Made by a program: the position numbers and the translations under genes | NCBI GenBank assembly: GCA_965220645.1 | Contig: OZ244836.1 | Location: 2,418,001-2,482,000, forward strand | Direction: 5' to 3' | From: Aldehydirespirator sp965220645 | Lineage (GTDB): Bacteria > Actinomycetota > Acidimicrobiia > Acidimicrobiales > Aldehydirespiratoraceae | Length of the DNA stretch: 64,000 nucleotides | Shown: in pieces, positions 59,946 to 64,000 of the stretch | How positions within the stretch are numbered: the stretch's first letter is position 1 | Layout: each line of letters starts with the position of its first letter | Notes under the pieces: model-generated | Seen by the model: only the letters and a program-made list of their open reading frames with translations | Databases searched by the model: none | What the model was told of the DNA's origin: nothing

Positions 59946-61121
59946 CTAACTCTCCGGGGTCGCTTCGCTCGCGTCGCCGGTCTGCGCCAGCGCGGCCGAC
60001 ACGCCCGGATGCACTACAGCACCGTCGCGGGCAACGAGCATGGCCTCCAGAATCTCGTCGTCGCGGACCTCGATCTCGCCGCCGGGGGCGAGATGGCGCA
60101 GAAACTCCACCAGGTTCCGAGAGAACATCTGGCTGGCATGGCGGGCACACCGCGACACCAGGTCAGTGGGAGCCAGCACCGTCACGCCACCCCGATCCAC
60201 CTCGGTGTCGGACTGCGCTACGGCACAGTTGCCGCCCCGCTCGGAGGCCAGGTCAACGACGATCGAGCCGGGCTCCATGGCGTCGACCATCTCGGCGGTG
60301 ACGAGCAAGGGTGAAGCCCTGCCGGGGATGGCCGCCGTGGTGATCACCACATCCGAGGCGGCCACATGGGGGGTGAGCAACTCCCGCTGCCGGGCCGCGA
60401 CCACATCGCTCTGAGCCTGGGCATATCCGCCGGAGTCCTCGACATCTGCCGAGTCTGTCCCGGAGTGGTCGAACTCCACCGCTCGGGCACCCATCGAGCG
60501 GATCTGCTCCACCGCGGCCGGCCGCACGTCGTAGCCCTCGACCACCGCGCCAAGGCGCCGTGAGGTGGCGATGGCCTGCAGCCCGGCCACGCCCGCGCCC
60601 AGCACCAGCACCCGCGCCGGGGCGAGTGTTCCGGCCGCGGTCATCATCAGCGGGAACATCTGGGGCAGGCGGGTCGCGGCCAGCAGCACCGCCTCGTAGC
60701 CGGCGATGGTGCCCATCGACGACAGCACGTCCATGGTCTGGGCGCGGGTGATGCGAGGCACCAGGTCCATCGAGAACGCGCTGGTGCCCTCGGCGGCGTG
60801 ACGCTGCGCCCTCTGCGGCATCCACAGGGGATCGAACAAGCCGACGAACGTGACTGGAGGGTCGGAGGCGCGGCCGTCACGACCCTGGTCGGCGGGCAGA
60901 TCGCGCACCGAGACGACCATGTCGGTGGCGCTGGCCTCTGCGGCATCGACGATGGAGGCACCGGCACCGCGGTAGGCGTCGTCGTCGATTCCGGCCGCCG
61001 ATCCAGCGCCCCGCTCGACCAGCACGTCGCATCCGTGCTGCACCATCGCCTCCACGCCGTCGGGGACGAGAGCAACGCGATTCTCCCTCGGCGTGGCTTC
61101 TCGCAGCAGACCCAGGCGCAC
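59946..61121 (-). CDS. pntA1: NAD(P) transhydrogenase subunit alpha 1
   Basis: 391 residues. Domain I, the NAD(H)-binding part, related to alanine dehydrogenase: LREATPRENRVALVPDGVEA at the N-terminus, the Rossmann segment VLVLGAGVAGLQAIATSRRL and the mobile loop GYAQAQSDVVAARQRELLTP before DVVITTAAIPGR. First gene of the pntA1-pntA2-pntB operon, 4 bases before pntA2. Confidence 0.95.
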   Translation of the reverse strand: MRLGLLREATPRENRVALVPDGVEAMVQHGCDVLVERGAGSAAGIDDDAYRGAGASIVDAAEASATDMVVSVRDLPADQGRDGRASDPPVTFVGLFDPLWMPQRAQRHAAEGTSAFSMDLVPRITRAQTMDVLSSMGTIAGYEAVLLAATRLPQMFPLMMTAAGTLAPARVLVLGAGVAGLQAIATSRRLGAVVEGYDVRPAAVEQIRSMGARAVEFDHSGTDSADVEDSGGYAQAQSDVVAARQRELLTPHVAASDVVITTAAIPGRASPLLVTAEMVDAMEPGSIVVDLASERGGNCAVAQSDTEVDRGGVTVLAPTDLVSRCARHASQMFSRNLVEFLRHLAPGGEIEVRDDEILEAMLVARDGAVVHPGVSAALAQTGDASEATPES

Positions 61122-61241
61122 GAATACGGGAGGCTAGCGCCGCCAGCGCCTCAACTTGTGCGCTGCGGGACTCGGACCCGACGACCGAGGACGCGGCCCC
61201 AGCCGGGATAATCTCCGCTCGAACATCAGCGACCGTGCGAG

Positions 61242-62798
61242 GTGACCGTGAGCACCATCATCCACACCAGCCCCCTGCCCGACGTGGAAGTCCCTGACCA
61301 GTCGATCACGGAGTGCGTCTTCGCGTCGGTCGCCGACCGCGCCGACGAGGTGGCCATCACCGACGGAGCCTCCTCGTCGTACACGTTCTCGGAATTGCAC
61401 GACGCAGTGCGCAGCCTCGGCGGCGGGCTCCGCTCCCGGGGAGTCGGCCCCGGCACCACGGTCGCCATCCTCGCTCCCAACATCTGTGAGTACGCCATCG
61501 TCTTCCACGGCATCGCGCTGGCGGGCGGCACCGTCACGACGGTCAACCCCACCTACAACGCCGAGGAGGTCCGCTTCCAGTTGACCGACGGCTCAGCGTC
61601 ATGGCTGGTGACGATCCCAATGTTCCTGGAGACGGCCCGAGCCGCCGCGGCAGGCACCGGTGTGGAGCACATCGTGGTGATAGGGGAGGCAGAGGGGGCT
61701 ACCCCGCTGACCTCGCTCTTCGGCGACCCGATCGACCAGGTGCCGCTGGACTACGCCGAGCATGTGGTGGTGCTCCCTTACTCCTCGGGCACGACCGGGC
61801 TGCCCAAGGGCGTGATGCTCACCCACCGCAACCTGGTCGCCAACATCGCCCAGATGGAGCACACTTTCATGCCCTCCGATGGGGAAGTGGCCCTGGCCGT
61901 GCTGCCCTTCTTCCACATCTACGGGATGCAGGTGCTGATGAACATGCTGCTCGCCTTCGGGGTTCGGGTGGTGACCATGCCCCGCTTCGACATGGTGAGA
62001 GCCTTGGAGCTGGTGCAGGAACAGCGGATCACCCGGTTCTTCGCGGTGCCGCCCATGGTGCTGGGGCTGGCCAAGCACCCCGTGGTGGACAACTTCGACC
62101 TGTCGTCGATCAAGCAGATCTTCTCGGGGGCGGCCCCTCTGGGGGCGGACCTGGCCGCCGCGGCCGCCGACCGGGTGGGCTGCGAGGTGGTTCAGGGCTA
62201 CGGGATGACGGAGCTGAGCCCGGTGAGCCACTGCACGCCGGAGGGACAGTTCCGGCCGGGAACCAGCGGCGTGACCATCTCCAATACCGAGATCCGCATC
62301 GTCGACCCCGAATCCGGCGCCGACCAGGACGTGGGAGGCCGGGGCGAGCTGCTGGTGCGAGGACCGCAGGTGATGAAGGGATACCTCAACAATGCCGCGG
62401 CCACCGCCGAGACCCTCGACTCCGACGGCTGGCTGCACACCGGAGACGTGGCCATCATCGACGCCGAGGACCACGTGTCGATCGTCGACCGCATCAAGGA
62501 GCTGATCAAGTACAAGGCCTTCCAGGTGCCCCCCGCGGAGCTGGAGGCGGTGCTGGTCACCCATCCGGCGGTGGCTGACGCAGCGGTGATCGGCATTCCC
62601 GACGAGGAGGCGGGAGAGCTTCCCAAGGCCTTCATATCGCTGGCGCCCGGTGCCGGCGCACCGACCCTCGCCGACCTCCAGGAGCATGTGGGCGAGCATC
62701 TGGCCAGCTACAAGCAGGTCCGGGTCCTCGAGGTGCTGGAGGCCATTCCCAAGAGCGCGTCCGGCAAGATCCTGCGCCGCGAGCTGCGCGACGCCTGA
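61242..62798 (+). CDS. AMP-forming acyl-CoA synthetase (4-coumarate:CoA ligase-like)
   Basis: About 516 residues. ATP motif YSSGTTGLPKGVMLTHRN, YGMTELSPVSH, the hinge and ribose-binding GWLHTGDVAIID, IKELIKYKAFQVPPAELE, and the catalytic C-terminal Lys in SASGKILRREL. The set of motifs is that of the 4-coumarate-CoA ligase/long-chain group. Start GTG 61248 has GAGG at a good distance; GTG 61242 is the longer option. It would feed the acyl-CoA dehydrogenases and hydratases in this window. Confidence 0.93.
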   Translation: MTVSTIIHTSPLPDVEVPDQSITECVFASVADRADEVAITDGASSSYTFSELHDAVRSLGGGLRSRGVGPGTTVAILAPNICEYAIVFHGIALAGGTVTTVNPTYNAEEVRFQLTDGSASWLVTIPMFLETARAAAAGTGVEHIVVIGEAEGATPLTSLFGDPIDQVPLDYAEHVVVLPYSSGTTGLPKGVMLTHRNLVANIAQMEHTFMPSDGEVALAVLPFFHIYGMQVLMNMLLAFGVRVVTMPRFDMVRALELVQEQRITRFFAVPPMVLGLAKHPVVDNFDLSSIKQIFSGAAPLGADLAAAAADRVGCEVVQGYGMTELSPVSHCTPEGQFRPGTSGVTISNTEIRIVDPESGADQDVGGRGELLVRGPQVMKGYLNNAAATAETLDSDGWLHTGDVAIIDAEDHVSIVDRIKELIKYKAFQVPPAELEAVLVTHPAVADAAVIGIPDEEAGELPKAFISLAPGAGAPTLADLQEHVGEHLASYKQVRVLEVLEAIPKSASGKILRRELRDA

Positions 62799-62981
62799 GC
62801 ACAGCCCACCGCCAGCGCCGAGAACGCACCGCTCCTGTTTGCAGGCGGGCGGTATGGGTTGTCTAGTGTCTAGAGTGCGGGGGACCGCTCGACCCACCGC
62901 TCGACACCCGGTCAACCCGGCTGGCGGACCCCGCCCGCCCACCAGAGACACACCCCCACGACAAGAAAGAAGGGCCAACCG

Positions 62982-63896
62982 ATGGCAACACCGCAGGCGG
63001 CGATTCTCACCGATTTGGAGAAGTACCAGTGGTACACGCACATGAGCCGGGTCGACGGCGCCGACCTGGACGTGATCCGTCAGGCGCTTAGCGACTGCCG
63101 CGCCGATGCCGAGGCGCAGGGCGTGAACCTCGGCGTCATGCTCGGTCCGACCCTGGCCGACGATCTTGGCATCGAGACCGGCGACGACTTTCAGTCCTAT
63201 CCCGGCTACGGGTCGCCCGACGGCTCCCGGGTGGCCAAGGGCACCCAGGAGGAGTTGCTCATATGGGTGCACCACGCCGAAAAGGACCTGTGCTGGGAGG
63301 TACAGCACACCTTCCGGCGGGCCGTGGCCGGCCACATGTCCGTGGCCCGCGAGACCCCGACGTTCATCTACAAGAACAGCCTCGACCTCACCGGCCACGT
63401 CGACGGCACCGGCAACCCCGAGCCCGAGGACCAGCGCGACCGGGCCATCGTCGACGACGGCGAGCCCGGCGAGGGCGGCTCGTTCTGCATCGCCCAGCGC
63501 TGGGTCCACGATATGGACTACTGGGCGACGCTGTCGCTGGAGCAGGAGGAGAACACCTTCGGCCGCACCAAGCCCGACTCGGTCAAGCTCGACGTGCAGG
63601 TGCCGACCTCGCACCTGTCTCACGTGGAGCTGCGCGAGGGCGCTACCGCCGACGAGTCCACTCCCAAGCGGGGCGAGATGGTGCGCCGATCCACGCCCTA
63701 CGCCTTCCACGACGGCACGGTCGGCCTCTATTTCCTGGGCTTCTGCAAGACCCAGGCCCCGATGCGCGAGCGCATGGAGGCCATGTACGGCATCAACGGC
63801 CAGGTAACCGACGCCATAACCCACTACTCCACGCCGGCGTCGGGCTCGTTCTACTTCGTTCCCTCCGTGGAGGCACTCGACGCCGCGTTGCCCTAG
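62982..63896 (+). CDS. DyP-type heme peroxidase
   Basis: 304 residues, at the short end of the family. The GxxDG motif is in LTGHVDGTGNPEPED with the catalytic Asp, and the C-terminal heme-pocket block is RRSTPYAFHDGTVGLYFLGF. There is no Tat or Sec signal, so it is cytoplasmic or an encapsulin cargo; no encapsulin gene is next to it within the window. A ribosome site (AAGAAGGG) precedes the ATG. Confidence 0.88.
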   Translation: MATPQAAILTDLEKYQWYTHMSRVDGADLDVIRQALSDCRADAEAQGVNLGVMLGPTLADDLGIETGDDFQSYPGYGSPDGSRVAKGTQEELLIWVHHAEKDLCWEVQHTFRRAVAGHMSVARETPTFIYKNSLDLTGHVDGTGNPEPEDQRDRAIVDDGEPGEGGSFCIAQRWVHDMDYWATLSLEQEENTFGRTKPDSVKLDVQVPTSHLSHVELREGATADESTPKRGEMVRRSTPYAFHDGTVGLYFLGFCKTQAPMRERMEAMYGINGQVTDAITHYSTPASGSFYFVPSVEALDAALP

Positions 63897-63909
63897 GGGC
63901 CGAGCGGGT

Positions 63910-63925
63910 CCCCGGCCCGCCGGGG
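63910..63925 (+). terminator. GC-rich hairpin after the DyP gene
   Basis: CCCCGGC-CC-GCCGGGG, a 7-bp stem with a 2-base loop, 14 bases after the stop codon. No T-run. Confidence 0.6.
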
Positions 63926-64000
63926 CGGAGCACGCAAGAGTGAGTCGAGACCGGGCCGCGCCCGATTTGGCTGCGACATGACATCGCAGTTCGTCTTCGG

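Noticed and set aside
63978..64000. ATG at the right edge as the start of another gene
   Set aside because: Only seven codons are visible, with no clear ribosome site; it cannot be judged.

Overview
The window is high-GC, gene-dense DNA that looks like a free-living actinobacterium, most likely of the class Acidimicrobiia. The class-level call is an inference from a RamB-type regulator beside isocitrate lyase, paired acyl-CoA dehydrogenase subunits, a split PntA1/PntA2/PntB transhydrogenase, leaderless-looking starts, and secreted proteins with actinobacterial SLH repeats. No rRNA and no CRISPR array is present.

Layout. 1-1802: partial Baeyer-Villiger-type flavin monooxygenase with a 12-residue repeat tract. 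1.8-4.3 kb: HNH/DUF222 protein and a VapBC toxin-antitoxin pair, with a second, decayed vapC 3' end. 4.4-7.3 kb: large low-GC secreted SLH/Calx-beta/metallopeptidase protein. 7.6-17.7 kb: ppc, a geranylgeranyl-reductase-like flavoprotein, a zinc/manganese ABC ATPase with a His-rich tail, a TauD dioxygenase, ung, ogt, udk, an aminotransferase. 17.7-21.9 kb: CoA-ester catabolic operon (amidohydrolase, acyl-CoA dehydrogenase, enoyl-CoA hydratase, dienoyl-CoA-reductase-like SDR). 22-27.4 kb: secreted PPC-domain protein, then a zinc locus (Zur, cation-efflux remnant, ZnuA-like and ZnuB-like genes). 27.5-31.8 kb: UbiD-type decarboxylase, amidohydrolase, CobW GTPase, NYN protein. 31.9-35.2 kb: three tRNAs, aceA and a divergent ramB-like gene. 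35.4-43.4 kb: housekeeping run phoH-ybeY-corC-era-uppS-recO-glyS-dnaG-tRNA-Asn.

43.4-50.05 kb is an integrated island at tRNA-Asn, bounded by a 17-bp direct repeat. It carries a tyrosine integrase, an AlpA-like excisionase, an MNT-HEPN pair, a second nucleotidyltransferase pair, a decayed DMT transporter and arrays of GAACGC repeats. A hicB and truncated hicA lie between the right att site and another att-like copy, so elements seem to have accreted in tandem. From 50.6 kb the chromosome resumes: tRNA (CAT), two acyl-CoA dehydrogenase subunits, a peroxiredoxin, an inositol-phosphatase-like enzyme, tRNA-Val, echA, TrpB2, pntBA, an acyl-CoA synthetase and a DyP-type peroxidase.

The most striking observation is the peroxiredoxin at 52897-53355. 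Its reading frame is interrupted only by one TGA at codon 45, exactly the peroxidatic cysteine position of Bcp/PrxQ proteins, and a resolving cysteine follows at codon 50. It is best read as a selenocysteine peroxiredoxin. Also notable: a 38-bp dispersed repeat (six copies, twice as 44-bp-period tandems) that disturbs the 5' end of ppc; a dnaG stop codon lying inside tRNA-Asn; and an echA start codon sharing its A with the CCA end of tRNA-Val.
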